Source: Annulohypoxylon bovei var. microspora
Taxonomy: Eukaryota; Ascomycota; Sordariomycetes; Xylariales; Hypoxylaceae
Direction of reading: 5' to 3'
DNA length: 64,000 bases
Assembly: GCA_022836615.1 (NCBI GenBank)
Contig: MU405215.1
Location: 310,001-374,000 of the forward strand
Below are positions 33,901 through 46,686 of the stretch, piece by piece (position 1 is the first letter of the stretch; each line of letters opens with the position of its first letter). The position numbers were made by a program, and so were the translations under genes. Under the pieces are notes generated by a model that did no database searches, was not told the origin of the DNA, and saw only the letters and a program-made list of their open reading frames with translations.

Positions 33901-35029
33901 TTGCTCTTGTTCTAGCCTCGAATCCTTAATATCATATTTCCAAGTTATGCACTGTAAGCCGGGCAGCGTATTGTACTGTACGTGTAGGGAACCTGCATTG
34001 CATTGCAGGACAGGCAATTACAGGCCTTGACCTTGGCACACGGTCTCGCTCTCTCCTATCTTTAGGCGTGTCAGACGTTTTGTGCACTGTTTTGCACTGT
34101 ACCTTCTAAGGCATTGTACGATTTGTATGCATGTGTGGGAAAGCACATGGTGCGCGTTCCTTCCAAAATAGCACCTCTAATAACGGTGTACCTCAGTACC
34201 AAAGGTAGCCGGGGTTCAACAATAAAAATTTAAGGAAATATACATAGGACAATTATGTAAAGGTACTATTACCTAGTACTTGGACCTTCCTTCATTTTAC
34301 TGGGGAATCTGTGGCTTTAATCTTAGATCGTCGAGTGTACTTCGTAGCCCGGACCGCTTGTAGTGTCTAGCTCCGTACCAGACGTAAACATCCCAGGGCT
34401 CTTATTATTTTTTTTCTATCATCAAAAGATCCCAATCCTCGTTCACCAATCTCTTTTTTTCCTTTCTCCCAGGCAAGATTCAGGTTTAGTCCAGTCATAT
34501 TTGGTCTTGCTATGCCTATATGTCGTATGTTACTCTTTTCTTGCTGCAGCTTACCCATCCCCAAGAATTGAGAGATTTCCCTTTCTTTTTTCTCACTCCT
34601 AACTCTTATGGCAGGCTACTCCTTCGTCTGCTCTCGTAGGGGATAACTCTATCAGGAGTCGTAGCAACGGCAACAATAATAACGACCACGGCAACAGTTA
34701 TATCTCGAACTGCTATCGTCTTAACCATAGGAACCTTTCCTGGAGAGACTAATACTTTCTAGGACCTACTTGGATCCGCCATAATAATCCAATCGCTCCT
34801 AGAATTGGTCGTATTAATGCCCTGCTGCGAGTAATAGTAAATATTGGACCATCCCGCATAATAAAACGAATCGTCGCGCCAGGCCACTCAACCTACGACC
34901 GCCGACCAACTGCCTGCAACACCACACGCACACAGTCCTGGAATTTTATAAAATCAGGATTATTCACATCGTCGAACCTTTTGAACACGGATTATTCATG
35001 TCTTAATGAACAATGGTCACGAGAAACTT
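27923..35029. other. gene desert of about 7 kb
   Basis: No ORF with protein-like composition on either strand. It has several short repeats: a GTAT run near 30973-30991, a TAA/CAA/CAG trinucleotide tract at 33387-33457, and a TACCTAGGTA palindrome at 33838-33847. From about 34260 onward CT-rich leader-like DNA approaches the BYR4-like gene. Regulatory or non-coding transcripts are possible but not visible. Confidence 0.5.
33387..33457. repeat. imperfect trinucleotide tract (TAA/CAA/CAG)
   Basis: TAA units, then CAA/TAA, then a short CAGCAGCAGCAG run, in non-coding DNA. Confidence 0.75.
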
Positions 35030-35082
35030 ACAGAGAGCTGACTCTTTTCCCTCCCGCCTCTTTACAGAAGGCAGCTCTCTGT
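35030..35082 (+). promoter_or_regulatory. 11-bp inverted repeat in the leader of the BYR4-like gene
   Basis: ACAGAGAGCTG at 35030-35040 and its exact complement CAGCTCTCTGT at 35072-35082 could form an RNA stem with a 31-nt CT-rich loop. It ends 20 nt before the start codon. If transcribed it might slow scanning. The loop also has an acceptor-like TTTACAG, so splicing could remove part of it. Confidence 0.5.
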
Positions 35083-35102
35083 TCTCCTAACACCCGTTCA
35101 AG

Positions 35103-38100
35103 ATGCAGACGGTTCCAAGTGTAAGTCTACCGCGTCTGTTTTGTGCAACTCGTCAACCACATCCTATTTACATAGAAAGAATTGGTTATTGTGGTTACTT
35201 TATTTAACACTTTACTATTTACTTACCTACCTACATGACGCCAAATTCATCATTTGATCTTGTACTCCTTTTGTCCCTGCTCTAGTGTTCCTCTGGTCTC
35301 CTGGGGGTTTGTGTGGCTTATACCTGGAACCATTGCTGACTTCCAATTAGCTTATTGGAGCTGGTACTGCGGTCGCCGCGGCGGCAACGGGACTAGTCTT
35401 TGGTGAACTACCAGATGGACAACCCACATTACATCCAGACTCTAGCAAAAGAAAATCAATAATATCTGAGAGAGACTTCCTAAGTGTATTTTCATCTCGA
35501 CCCGGAACAACGAATTCTACCGCCACTGCCCCGTCGAAGAACGACTTCGTGCAAGACTCGAACCAACAATCCCCTTCGTCTAATGCGACAACCCGACATC
35601 GAATTCCTCGACGACCTTCCCATATCCACATAACACCGCCTAAATCATCGGGAGCGCGACACCCTGCTAGGCAAGGCGATTTTTCACCTGCAACCCCCAT
35701 TGCCGAGGACGCGCGTGATTCGCTTTCTTCGAGTAGCTCCTGGATACGAAGATTGTCTATTCGACCATTATCTCAGCACGAGAGTATAAGGTCAAGTGTG
35801 GGTCCCGACTCTCCTTCCATTACCTTTTCTCACGGCTCCGCTGCGCCAATCCTCTCGTCTGGAGGGCATCCACCTACACAACTGCCCCCAAATAAATTGG
35901 TGAAACGCGCATCCGCCGCCAACGGAGGCAACGCAGGCCCGATAGTACGACGAGGTTCAAGAGCCCAAATGACATTACGCAGACCAGCTACGAGCCACCA
36001 ACGATCTGCTACATTGAACCAGCAGATCAATACCGAAGAGTTGGCCCCCGTGCCGAAGGCCTCATTTGACCAGTATAGTCGGCCCAGAGCGCAGACTTTA
36101 GCTAGTCCAACCGAATCTGTCTTTCCTGCTCCTACTAGCAAAACGTCAACGTGGAAGTCGTTTTGGCATTCTAGGTTATCTCGAAGCACGGTTAAATCCT
36201 CGCCGTTGAGGAGCAACGACAACAACGTCCTGCTTGGTGCGAAGCGAATCTGTGTAGAACAGCCAGGCCGCCGAAGAGCCTTCTTGGTAGCACCGAGTCT
36301 TATTATGGGCACTTCTATCTTGGAGGTGCCAGATGATATTCCACATGAGCCAGAGAGTCGGCCTAACACAGACACTAGTCCTCAGACCTCGGACAAGTCC
36401 TCCATATCCCCTGAAGCCACACCATCTAAACAACCCCGACGTTCTATTTCGATGCACTTTAGCTCACCCTCGAGTTGGGTATCAAAAACCGGAAGTCTGC
36501 GGCGTCGTAAGCGTGGTGATACTATGGGTGGATCAAAAAGACATGTATCGGCACCGGCGACGACGGGCACCGAATCGACACCAGCTTCTGACGTAGCCGG
36601 TCACGAGGAAGCCTCGAAAGATGCCGGGGAGTCGAATACTATCGAGCCTGAATCTAGTGCTATATACCGACCCCCAACTGGCACACGAAATGCTTCGTCT
36701 CCTCTGCCGCCTATTTCGAGACTCTCGAGTTTTCACATTGATCTGAACAAGATCGGTTCGTTGTCAACAGGGCATTATACCCCATCTGAGATGTCAACGA
36801 CTAATTCTGCAACGGGTCCAAGAGTAGTATCGAATGCGTCACAGGCCCGAACGCTCGATCGTACCTCGACGACTGCTAGTTCGGAGTATCACCGCGGGTT
36901 TACTTCTGGCGATGATGATGACACTGATTTCAAGACGGATACTCCGTTTGACTCGCTACGAACGGCAGCCTCGGGACGTAGAAGGACTCTTGACAGCCCC
37001 TTGGAGTCAATGTTCGACGAATCTCCGCCAAGCACTGCTGGCAATAATAGCAAGCCGAAGCGTTTATCGATCCAAGAGATTTTGGGTCCATCTTTTGATG
37101 GCGGAAATAAGATAATGGAAGAAGACGAGAATTTAGCTACCCCTATCCGAGGAGTGTATGCAAAGGCAGGAGCACGATTCCGCTCGGCGAGCATTGAAGA
37201 TGAGGACGGCTTCGATTCTGACCCGGCTTCTCCTAATTTCACTACGGAGAGACACGATGCTCGGTTTTCGCTAGACGATGACGATGACGACCTCGACTGG
37301 GATAATGAAGAGGAGAACGGAATATCTAATAATCTGTCTCCCCCTAGCTCCATGAACTCGCGAAGAGGTAGCCCTAATTCTCAGATGGCACTGGGGTACA
37401 GCAATGGCAACGTGAAACTCAACGGGAGAATCAACGCGCGTACTGACCCTGCTAGGGAACGACCCCGAAGCACCGTTTTTGACTGGACAGAGTCTGTTAC
37501 TCATGAGAAGCATGATACTAATGGTAGTCACGCGCGACCTAAGACGGTCCATGGAAAGCAGGAAATTGATGTCAGGGGCGGACGATCTGCGAGTCGTAAA
37601 GGTCCTACGCCCGCTCACGTGAGAAGCCAGAGTGTTCCCGTCGTTCCAGATCAGTCCGAGGCTGCCACGCCTACTCCCAAGTTTGGAACCTGGGGACTTG
37701 GCCAGAAGAATGCGAGCGAAGATTGGGACGACGATTTCGATTTTGAGGAAGAGGAGAGTTTTGGGTTACTCTCTGGGGATAATGATGAATCTCGATTTTC
37801 GATGATCGTCCCAGCGTCAATTCAGGCTACTCAACCTACAATTCGAGCCCACTCCGGACAGATACGGGAGCTGTCACTTTTGGTTAATGATCTAAAGCGA
37901 CTATGTCGACTTGGCCGTGAGATGGATATGCTCAGTGGGTCTGCAAAACTTTGGCGAGAGGCTGAGGGTATCATTGCGCTAGCCTCGCCTGACGAGGATC
38001 CAACCGAGGCTGTTAGGTCTAGGCATAACTCGCAGACGGACCTCGTTGATGAGCGATTCATCGACCAAGGATTTAACGGAGCTAGCCTTGATGATCATGG

Positions 38101-38674
38101 ATCTCCTAGGGTAACGGAGAGCCGACGAAATGCTGTCGTCCGTGACCGCCCCGCAGGCCGACGCCGATCTGTCTTCTCTCCGGAGGATGACATCTTTGGT
38201 ACTTGGGATTATATAGATGAAGAGCAGATGCCCGATCCGCCGAAGACTCCCGAGAACCGGCCCGGTAGGCCTGAATTCGGCTCAACCAGTGTCGCTAGAT
38301 CCGTCATGGAAGCTATGCATTCACGCCAGTCTAAGCTCAATGCTCACCGCGAAGAGAATGAGCCGCCTGGGAAGCTTAACTTCGATACGAACAGTTTGAA
38401 GGAGTTGGTCAAGCGAGCGAGCGACTTGAGAGACGGTCTATCAGATCTTGTTCGCAAAGCGGACCACCTCACGCAGAGTCCGGTACGGACTCCGAAACAC
38501 ACGAGGGCTGACGGTAGCCCCGCGTTCACGCGAGTATTTGACGAGCCAACGTCAAGTCCTACGAGACGATTACCCAACAGCCATAGCAATACCTCCGTTA
38601 TAAGCAACGGCTCTGTCGGCGCGTCTCCATCTAACGGGATCAGTCAACGCATGCAGATGATGACGGTTAGCTGA
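35103..38674 (+). CDS. byr4: BYR4/BFA1-like GAP subunit of the septation initiation network
   Basis: Two exons, an 18-nt first exon 35103-35120 (MQTVPS) and 35351-38674, join in phase 0 and give 1113 aa. Most of the protein is disordered, rich in S, P, R and acidic stretches. Two conserved parts support the call. FGTWGLGQKNASEDWDDDFDFEEEE (about residues 785-810) carries the WDDDF acidic motif of BYR4/BFA1. IRAHSGQIRELSLLVNDLKRL...REMDML (about 835-870) matches the C-terminal IRELxLLVxDLKRL segment. In yeasts this protein pairs with BUB2/CDC16 as a two-part GAP that restrains the SPG1/TEM1 GTPase at spindle poles. The identification rests on short motifs, and length and overall composition fit filamentous fungal homologues. 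Confidence 0.75.
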
Positions 38675-40734
38675 AGATCACGCACCTGAGATTCATGCTT
38701 TTGACGAACCCCTCCACCTCCCCACATGGAATTAATGCCTAATTCCAGTGGGAGCTATGTATATGTAAACCCCATTTGTTTGATAAGCATAGCCAGGGTC
38801 GGTTTTTAGTTTTTCTTTTATTCCTGGACTCGCATAGGAAAGGAACCTCGCTCATACGTTTAATCATGTCGAAGAAACGACGAAGGAAACATCAGTCGGT
38901 TGATATTTACTATCGACCTGAGTACAAACCTAATTCGATATTTCTCCAGTCCATGTGACCATCGGCCATGTCTGGATACACCGCGATGTGGATTATTTGC
39001 AGGATCATTAATGTTGACCGATACTCTTCTACCACGACTCCGAACACCCTGACGTATGAACGTCCACGGATGATGATACACTACCTCTATAGAATCACGG
39101 AGTATTATGAATACGAATGACGAATTTCGCATGCTTGGTCCATGCCCGCACGACTCGATGGCCCTTTCGGCTGCAGAGCAAGAAATGGATCCGAAGGGTT
39201 CTTAATAATTACGCATAGATGGGGATCACGAGTGGAGGCATTAAGACCCAAGGACGCCAACGCGCACCCTCGACGGGATATGACAAGTTGCCTCCATCTC
39301 GCTTTATGCATAGCCTTTCCCCAAGCGAATGAAAAAAAAAGGGATATGAAAATTCCGATATCCCAATGATATATGCATTCTCGTTTGTCTAGCCACGTCT
39401 CGACCTTACGAATATTCACTGCTGTAAATCAGCTTGTAACGAATCGTTTTCTGTTTAGTTTCAGCTCAGAAGAAAACGAATCGACTTATTTTGTTTCCCC
39501 GTATTTCTCAAAAGGCATGGCATTGGAACGGTATGGCACGGTTAAGGCGAAGACATAAGGCATAAGGCGTGCATTGTGTACAGGTAGACAAGTCGGCTTT
39601 GGTTTAAGGCAGGCTGGTTAGGCAAAAAGCAATAGAAAAATGAGAAAACCAGGCGATCTAATCGGTCGACCTTGTCAGAATGACTCCTATATGTCTTCTC
39701 TATTTCCCTACCATCGTGACAAGCTTTCGTATATTTACTCCTTTCACCGCCGATTTCCGTAAAAGTCAATATGCCGTCGTCTCAAGACTACTGTAGGTCC
39801 ATCATAAGAATGAATGTGTAGTTGATATTTGCCCAGGTACCGAGGTATTGTAGTGTATGTTTCGAGGAGGCTGAAATCAAAGCTCTAGCTCTAGCTCTAG
39901 CTCTACTACCTAGCCTAAGGTACATACAGTACATACATCCATAGCTTCGTGATCGTGATTATCCTATCCTATCGACCAATAGATTAAAGGGGTACTTAGA
40001 CAACAAGCGGTCAGCCGGATACCGTTATTGTTTTGATTTCTATTACCAACGCCTCTTAGCCAATGCATATTTGCCTAGGTGTACAATTCCAACCGCCATT
40101 CCCTCGGAATAGTCAGATATTGTGCAGAGCTCATAGGCAGCAGAATAAGAAATTGCTCCGGTACGGTTATGTAGCTAGGTACTTGTATCGGTGAACATTG
40201 AAGTATTTGTGGTGACTATTGAGGTGTTGTTCATTTTAGATGTATGTACCTAGGTATATTATTAGGGGATATGGTTGCCAAGCACCCGCCCATATGGTAC
40301 ACAATACTTCTCAAATTACAGGTAATTAGACTAATTCGAAAGTAGCTTGTACCTACCCACCTGTATGCCGATAATCGAGGTCTGTGCGTTAGTTTTGCTC
40401 CCCCTGTTCCCCTGCGCAGGTTGGCTGGTTGGTAGGCAGTAGGTAGGTACAGCGCTGCAGGTGGTGGGAAAAAGAGGGGGCCCCTGTCAACGAATTGAAG
40501 CGACCCTTTCCTAATTGGAAATCTCCAAGCAAAAAAAGCTGCCTTCATCTTTCTCCCGCCCAAAATTCACTCCAGGCACAACACAATCTCTCCCTAAAAC
40601 AACACACACCGCTCCTCTTCTCTTTATTTCTTCTCAACCTCTACCATCTACCATCTTCAAGAACGCATCTTTTTTCTTCTTCTCTTGCCAGCTTCCCTCA
40701 GTTGTGTTCGATACAGTAATCTACCACCATCAAA
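38675..40734. other. intergenic; beta-tubulin promoter at its right end
   Basis: 3' flank of the BYR4-like gene, then about 1.7 kb without ORFs of note. It has four AGCTCT hexamers in tandem at 39881-39904 and a TACCTAGGTA at 40247-40256. A long CT-rich tract at 40550-40700 is typical of strongly expressed fungal genes and immediately precedes tub2. Confidence 0.6.
39881..39904. repeat. AGCTCT tandem hexamer
   Basis: Four perfect units, intergenic. Confidence 0.85.
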
Positions 40735-42571
40735 ATGCGTGAGATCGTAAGTATTTTACCTTATCTTATGTTTACTGCTGACCCAATCCTACCACCAAAA
40801 TGGCCCCTGAACGCGTCTAAAACCCCCAAAACCCCTTGATTGCTGCCCCTCACGCACAGAAAAAAACACAACGACATTCCATTCTTTTCTGTACCTAGTA
40901 TATCATTGTCGTCGGACTTCACAACAATGTCTTTTTGAACTAGAAAGCTAACCGCGTTTTTCATCTCAATAGGTTCACCTCCAGACCGGCCAGTGCGTAA
41001 GTACTACCACATCTACGACTAGCGACGAAGAATCGCGATGGAATTGGAATATAGCGGGGCTCACACGAAGATTATAGGGTAACCAAATTGGTGCTGCTTT
41101 CTGGCAAACCATCTCTGGCGAGCACGGCCTTGACAGCAATGGCGTGTAAGTATTTAAATCGGCAATTCATAACGCCAAGAAGAATAGCAACTAACCAATA
41201 AACAGCTACAATGGCACCTCGGAGCTCCAGCTCGAGCGCATGAGCGTCTACTTTAACGAGGTACGCAACCAGGGGAAACTCGTAATACCTTTGGAAGAGT
41301 AGTTACTAATCACCCCAACATGCACAGGCATCTGGTAACAAGTATGTTCCCCGAGCCGTCCTCGTCGATCTCGAGCCGGGTACCATGGACGCCGTCCGTG
41401 CCGGTCCCTTCGGTCAACTCTTCCGTCCCGACAACTTCGTCTTCGGCCAGTCCGGTGCCGGAAACAACTGGGCCAAGGGTCATTACACTGAGGGTGCTGA
41501 GCTTGTCGACCAGGTTCTCGATGTCGTTCGTCGTGAGGCCGAGGGATGCGATTGCCTCCAGGGGTTCCAGATCACCCACTCTCTCGGTGGTGGTACCGGT
41601 GCCGGTATGGGTACTCTGCTGATTTCCAAGATCCGCGAGGAGTTCCCCGACCGCATGATGGCCACCTTCTCCGTGGTTCCCTCCCCTAAGGTTTCCGACA
41701 CCGTCGTCGAGCCTTACAACGCCACTCTCTCCGTCCACCAGCTGGTCGAGAACTCGGACGAGACTTTCTGTATTGACAACGAAGCTCTGTACGACATCTG
41801 CATGCGTACCCTTAAGCTGTCTAACCCCTCCTACGGTGACTTGAACCACCTGGTCTCCGCTGTCATGTCCGGTGTCACTACTTGCCTGCGTTTCCCTGGC
41901 CAGCTGAACTCTGACCTGCGCAAGCTTGCCGTGAACATGGTTCCTTTCCCCCGTCTTCACTTCTTCATGGTCGGCTTCGCTCCCCTGACCAGCCGTGGTG
42001 CCTACTCCTTCCGTGCCGTCACCGTCCCCGAGTTGACTCAGCAGATGTTCGACCCCAAGAACATGATGGCCGCTTCTGACTTCCGTAACGGTCGCTACCT
42101 GACGTGCTCTGCCATCTTGTAAGATGATTCCTACCTATAGTCTGTTATGAGGCATTATACTAATTCGAACATTCTAGCCGTGGCAAGATCTCCATGAAGG
42201 AGGTCGAGGACCAGATGCGCAACGTTCAGAACAAAAACTCGTCCTACTTCGTCGAGTGGATCCCCAACAATGTGCAGACCGCTCTCTGCTCTATCCCCCC
42301 TCGCGGTCTCAAGATGTCGTCTACCTTCGTCGGTAACTCGACTGCCATCCAGGAGCTGTTCAAGCGTGTCGGTGAGCAGTTCACCGCTATGTTCCGACGA
42401 AAGGCTTTCTTGCATTGGTACACTGGTGAGGGTATGGACGAGATGGAGTTTACTGAGGCCGAGTCCAACATGAACGACTTGGTCAGCGAGTACCAGCAGT
42501 ACCAAGATGCGGGTGTCGACGAGGAAGAGGAGGAGTACGAGGAGGAGGTCCCCGTCGAGGGCGACGAGTAA
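40735..42571 (+). CDS. tub2: beta-tubulin
   Basis: Six exons (40735-40746, 40973-40996, 41078-41145, 41206-41260, 41328-42118, 42178-42571) give exactly 447 aa, the standard length. The N-terminal MREI tetrapeptide, the tubulin GTP signature GGGTGAGMG and the acidic tail EEEEEYEEEVP are all present. It forms the alpha/beta dimer of microtubules. At the sites where benzimidazole-resistance changes are known, the residues are the sensitive type (H6, Y50, F167, E198, F200). Introns sit close together at the 5' end, as in most ascomycete tub2/benA genes. The CT-rich leader and biased codons suggest high expression. Confidence 0.98.
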
Positions 42572-43076
42572 ACTGTTGCGTCTTATACCCATTTCCATTA
42601 ACGGCTCCCTGCAATTTGTTGGCACGGCACGGATGGGATGAGTGGGCGTGTGACGTTTTTGGTGGTTCTCGTCCCCTATACTATTCTCGCGCCCCCGTTT
42701 GTCACCTAAGACCTTCAATGGATATAAAGTAATGAAATTGATCACCCAAGATCAGTTGAACGGTCTTCGGGGCTTGTTAGATATACCTCTTCGGTGTCTC
42801 GTCTGGAGAAAAAAAAGGAAATTCATTGCTAGTAGTGACAAGCACAAGAATTGATTGTCTTGTACCAATTATGTGACGACTTGATACCAGTCTTAATTCC
42901 TAGCCTTTGTAATACAGTTCACTTTGATTATTTTACATGGACGTCCATCCACTTTCCTTGTATGTATGAATGATTTTACTATTTGCTGAGATACCTAGGT
43001 ATACTAAAAGAATAAATACTAGACATTGCCTTCCTTAGTAATCGTACCCTCTTACATCATACAACATCCCATTCCC
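42572..43076. other. convergent intergenic region
   Basis: Between the tub2 and nitrite reductase stops. One perfect TACCTAGGTA at 42992-43001, nothing else recognised. Confidence 0.65.
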
Positions 43077-46000
43077 TCACCAGTCCGGCGCAGCACCACA
43101 TCCTCCTCCCACGGTACTCAGACCGGTCTTCCTCACGCCCCCGTCTCCCTCCGACTTCCCACCTCCATCGGCACAAGCCCTCTTCCCCCTCCGCCCCTTA
43201 AACCCGATCCTCCGATCCAGCTCCTCGAACTGTCCCCCCGCCGCGTCCCCCTTCCGAACCATCCACCTGCTCGTCCCGAGCGCGGCGTCCAGCTCCTCGA
43301 TGGGCGGCAGCTGGAGGTACACCATGCCGTCGGCGCGCTCCTCGGCCGCGAACGTGGCGATCGAGAGGGCCGCGTCGTTGCGGCAGGTTCCGCTGCTCAG
43401 GTCGAAGTTGCGCTTGTGGTACGGGCAGGAGACCCAGGGGGTTGTGGGGTTGCTGCATGGTTCTTTTTCGGGCTTTGTATTTGCGGTTGTTGTAGGGGAG
43501 GATGGGGAGGAGGATGGGGGAGAAGCAGGCGGAGAGGGCGGCGCAATGTCCTGCCCTATGAGCCCGTCGGACAGCGCGAAGGCTCGCTTGTGCGGACACA
43601 TCTGCTGCGTGGCGTAGTACCTGCCCCGGACCCTCCACAGCGCGAGCTGCGTGTCTCCCCTCTTGATATTCGCGCTGATCCCACCGGGCGCGCCGTCCGC
43701 GCCCGCGAAATAGCTCGCCTCGACGACGGGCTGCCAGGCGGTGCTCGCCCAGCGGTCCCCCAAGCCCCCGAAGTCCTCGCCCGCGGCGTCCCTCGGCCAG
43801 TCGACGGGCCGGGTCTGGCCGCGGTCGCGCTCGGTCTCGACGGTGTCGACGGTGTCGCGCGTGTTGGCGAACTGCGCGAACTTGGCGGCGAGCAGCGGGT
43901 CCCGCACGGCCTCGGCCCACTCGTCGAAGAAGGAGTCGACCAGCTGCTGCATCTGGGCCTCGAGCGCGGCGCAGACCCCCAGCTTGTCGTCGAGCACGAC
44001 CGCGCGCAGGTACGCGAGCCCGCCCGGCAGCGACTCGAGCCACCGCGCGGTCCGCTGCAGCTTGTCCGCCGTCCGGATGTAGAACATCAGGTACCGGTCC
44101 AGGATCGGCACGACCTCCGAGGGCGGCACGTCTTTCGCCAGGAGGTCGGAGTGCCGCGGGTTGGCGCCGCCGTTGCCGGCGACGAAGATGTTGAAGCCTT
44201 TTTCGGTGGCGATGAGGCCGAAGCTTTGGGTTAGGGGGGTTAGCATGTTTTATGATGTGGTGGCTACGGGGTGGTGAGGAAAGGGGGAGGGAGGGGGTGC
44301 TTACTCCTTGTTCCGCGCTTCCGCGCATTCGCGCACGCAGCCGCTGACGCCGCCTTTTATCTTGTGCGGGCTGCGTATGCTCTTATACCGCTCCTCGATG
44401 CGCACGGCCATGCCCACGCTGTCCCCGACGCCGAACCTGCACCACGTCGTGCCGACGCAGCTCTTGACGGTGCGCAGCGACTTGGCGTAGGCGTGGCCGC
44501 TCTCCATGCCCCCCTCTATCAGCCTGGCCCAGATGTCGAGCAGGTCCTGCTTCTTCGCCCCGAACATGTCGATGCGCTGGCCGCCGGTGATCTTGGTGTA
44601 GAGGTTGTACTTCTTCGCGACCTCGCCGATGACGATCAGCTTGTCCGGCGTGATCTCGCCGGCGGAGACCCGCGGCACGACCGAGAACGTGCCGTTCCGC
44701 TGGATGTTGCCCAGGAACCGGTCGTTGGTGTCCTGCAGGCCGTGCGTGGTCTTGCTCATCACGTGCTTGTTCCAGAGCGACGCGAAGATGCTGGCTACGG
44801 CGGGCTTGCAGGCCTCGCACCCGTCCGAGTCCTTGTCGTTTCCTGCCTCTCGCATCACTTCGGGAAGGGTTTTTAGACTCTTGACGCTGATGATGTTGAA
44901 CAGGTCGGCGCGGGAATAGCTGAAGTGCGCGCATAGGTAGTTCGTCACTTCGGCGCCCATCTCGGTCATGGTCTTGGTGAAGATGCTGGTGACGAGCGGC
45001 ATGCAACCGCCGCAGCCGGTGCCGGCCTTGGTACACGCCTTGACGTCGCCCACCGTCTTGCACGTGCCGTCCTTCACGGCGTTGACTATATCGCCTTTTA
45101 CGACGTTGTGGCAGGAGCAGATCTGGGTATCGTCGTCGAGATCGTCAACGCCATCGTCGCCTTCCTTCTTTGCGCCGAGGATAAGTTGTGCCGGAGGGAT
45201 GTCGAGCTCCTTCTGGCTCTTAACCATTGGGACTAGCTTTATGTAGTCGCTAGTATCGCCGATCATCATGCCGCCGAGTAGATATTTACCATCGGTCGTG
45301 AATAGGTATTTCTTGTACACCTGAGCGAAGGGGTCCTTGTAAACAAGAGCCTTGACAGGGGGTGGAGGTGGAGAAGACCCATTAACGACGCCCTGGTCTT
45401 CCGTCTTCTTTCTCGCCGCCTTCGCTGGCAAGGAACTTGGGCCGTCTCTATCTGCGAAGAAGTCGCCGAAGCTAGCCACGTCGACTCCGAGTAGCTTGAG
45501 CTTTGTGCTCAAGTCAGGTCGCTTGAAGACTCTCGGGATGTGGAGTTTGGCTTGTGTGAGGTTAAAGGAGAGAACATCGGCCATCTCAATGCCGGGAGCT
45601 ATAAGGCCGAATGTCTGATTCTTCCAACTCGCGCACTCGCCGATGGCATATATATTTGGGATACTGGTGCTCAAGTCGTCGTTGACGAGGACCCCACCGC
45701 CCCGGTCAGCGCACTTGATGCCGGCGCTCTTCGCTAAGCTGTCTCGGGGCCGTACACCGATAGCGAAGCAGATAGTGGAACAGTCCATCTGCTCGCCGTC
45801 TTCGAAGATGACCCCTACTACGTTGTTCTCCGAGTCGGTTTTTATCTCTCCCACTCTCTTGCTAAGTAAGACCTCGAGTCCTAGATCCGTGACCTTTTCG
45901 ACAACCAGATTACCGGCATCTGCGTCTAGCTGCCGACTTAGCACCCAGCGGTTTCTCTCAATGAGTTTCACTTTGTCGTAGCATTTTAGGTCCATCATGG

Positions 46001-46627
46001 CGTTCGCTGCTTCGAGGCCTAGCAGCCCGCCCCCGACGACGGCGCCGACTGTTCCCTTGTGCGAATCCCCGAACGCGATGAGGTTCTGAAGGTCCTCGAT
46101 GGTCCGGTAGACGAAGACTCCATTGGCGTCATGTCCGGAGGTGTGATGCGGCAGAATTGCGTCGGATCCAGTCGCCAGGACAAGAATATCGTATGAAACC
46201 ACGTCGCCGTTTACACAAGCTACAGTCTTGCTAGTGGGGTCGATGCTAGTGACTAAGGTATTCAAGTGATAATTTAACTTATTTTCCGGTGTATGTTGCG
46301 CATACTACAGGCCGTGTAAGTACCATACTTGGCAGTCAGGTACATCTTAGACTGGACTCACCCATTCTTGCGGGTTAAGATACAAGTTCTCGACCTTTCG
46401 GTGGCTGAAGAAACTCGTGAGACCAACTCGGTTGTACGCGAGGTGGGGCTCTTCGCCAATAACGACGATATTGTATTCATGAGCTCTAGCGTCGAGCTTC
46501 AAGATCTTTTCTCTGGGGACCAGTTAGGAATTTGGTATAGTAGTGGATAGGGAGTTGCTCACATAAAGGCTATTCCGACCATTCCCAGGCCAACAACCAC
46601 CAACTTCGTCTTCTTGTCGACAGCCAT
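43077..46627 (-). CDS. niiA: assimilatory nitrite reductase [NAD(P)H], siroheme type with Rieske domain
   Basis: Four exons on the minus strand: 46627-46563, 46512-46362, 46304-44305 and 44223-43077, giving 1120 aa (Aspergillus NiiA is about 1100). In order: an FAD/NAD(P)H disulfide-oxidoreductase-type domain starting KLVVVGLGMVG; a BFD-like [2Fe-2S] motif CSCHNVVKGD...GCGGCMP; two nitrite/sulfite reductase repeats with the 4Fe-4S/siroheme cysteines (TTWCRFGVGDS and KGGVSGCVREC); and a C-terminal Rieske pair (CPHKRAF and SCPYHKRNF). The enzyme reduces nitrite to ammonium in the cytosol. A Pro/Ser/Thr-rich insert of about 35 residues separates the two Rieske ligand pairs. The nitrate reductase gene is not next to it. 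GATA and NirA-type sites lie upstream. Confidence 0.97.
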
Positions 46628-46679
46628 GTTGAAGGAAATAGGAGGGACGGATCCCGCGTATTACGTCACAGCTTTACCC

Positions 46680-46686
46680 CTTATCA
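46680..46686 (-). promoter_or_regulatory. AreA/NIT2-type GATA site near niiA
   Basis: Minus strand reads TGATAAG, a full HGATAR match, 53 bp upstream of the niiA start. Another match, AGATAA, lies at 47022-47027. Confidence 0.45.

Noticed and set aside
43026..44328. 402-aa plus-strand and 376-aa alternate minus-strand ORFs over nitrite reductase
   Set aside because: Same cause. The niiA frame carries the Rieske cysteines and histidines and splices correctly to the upstream exon.
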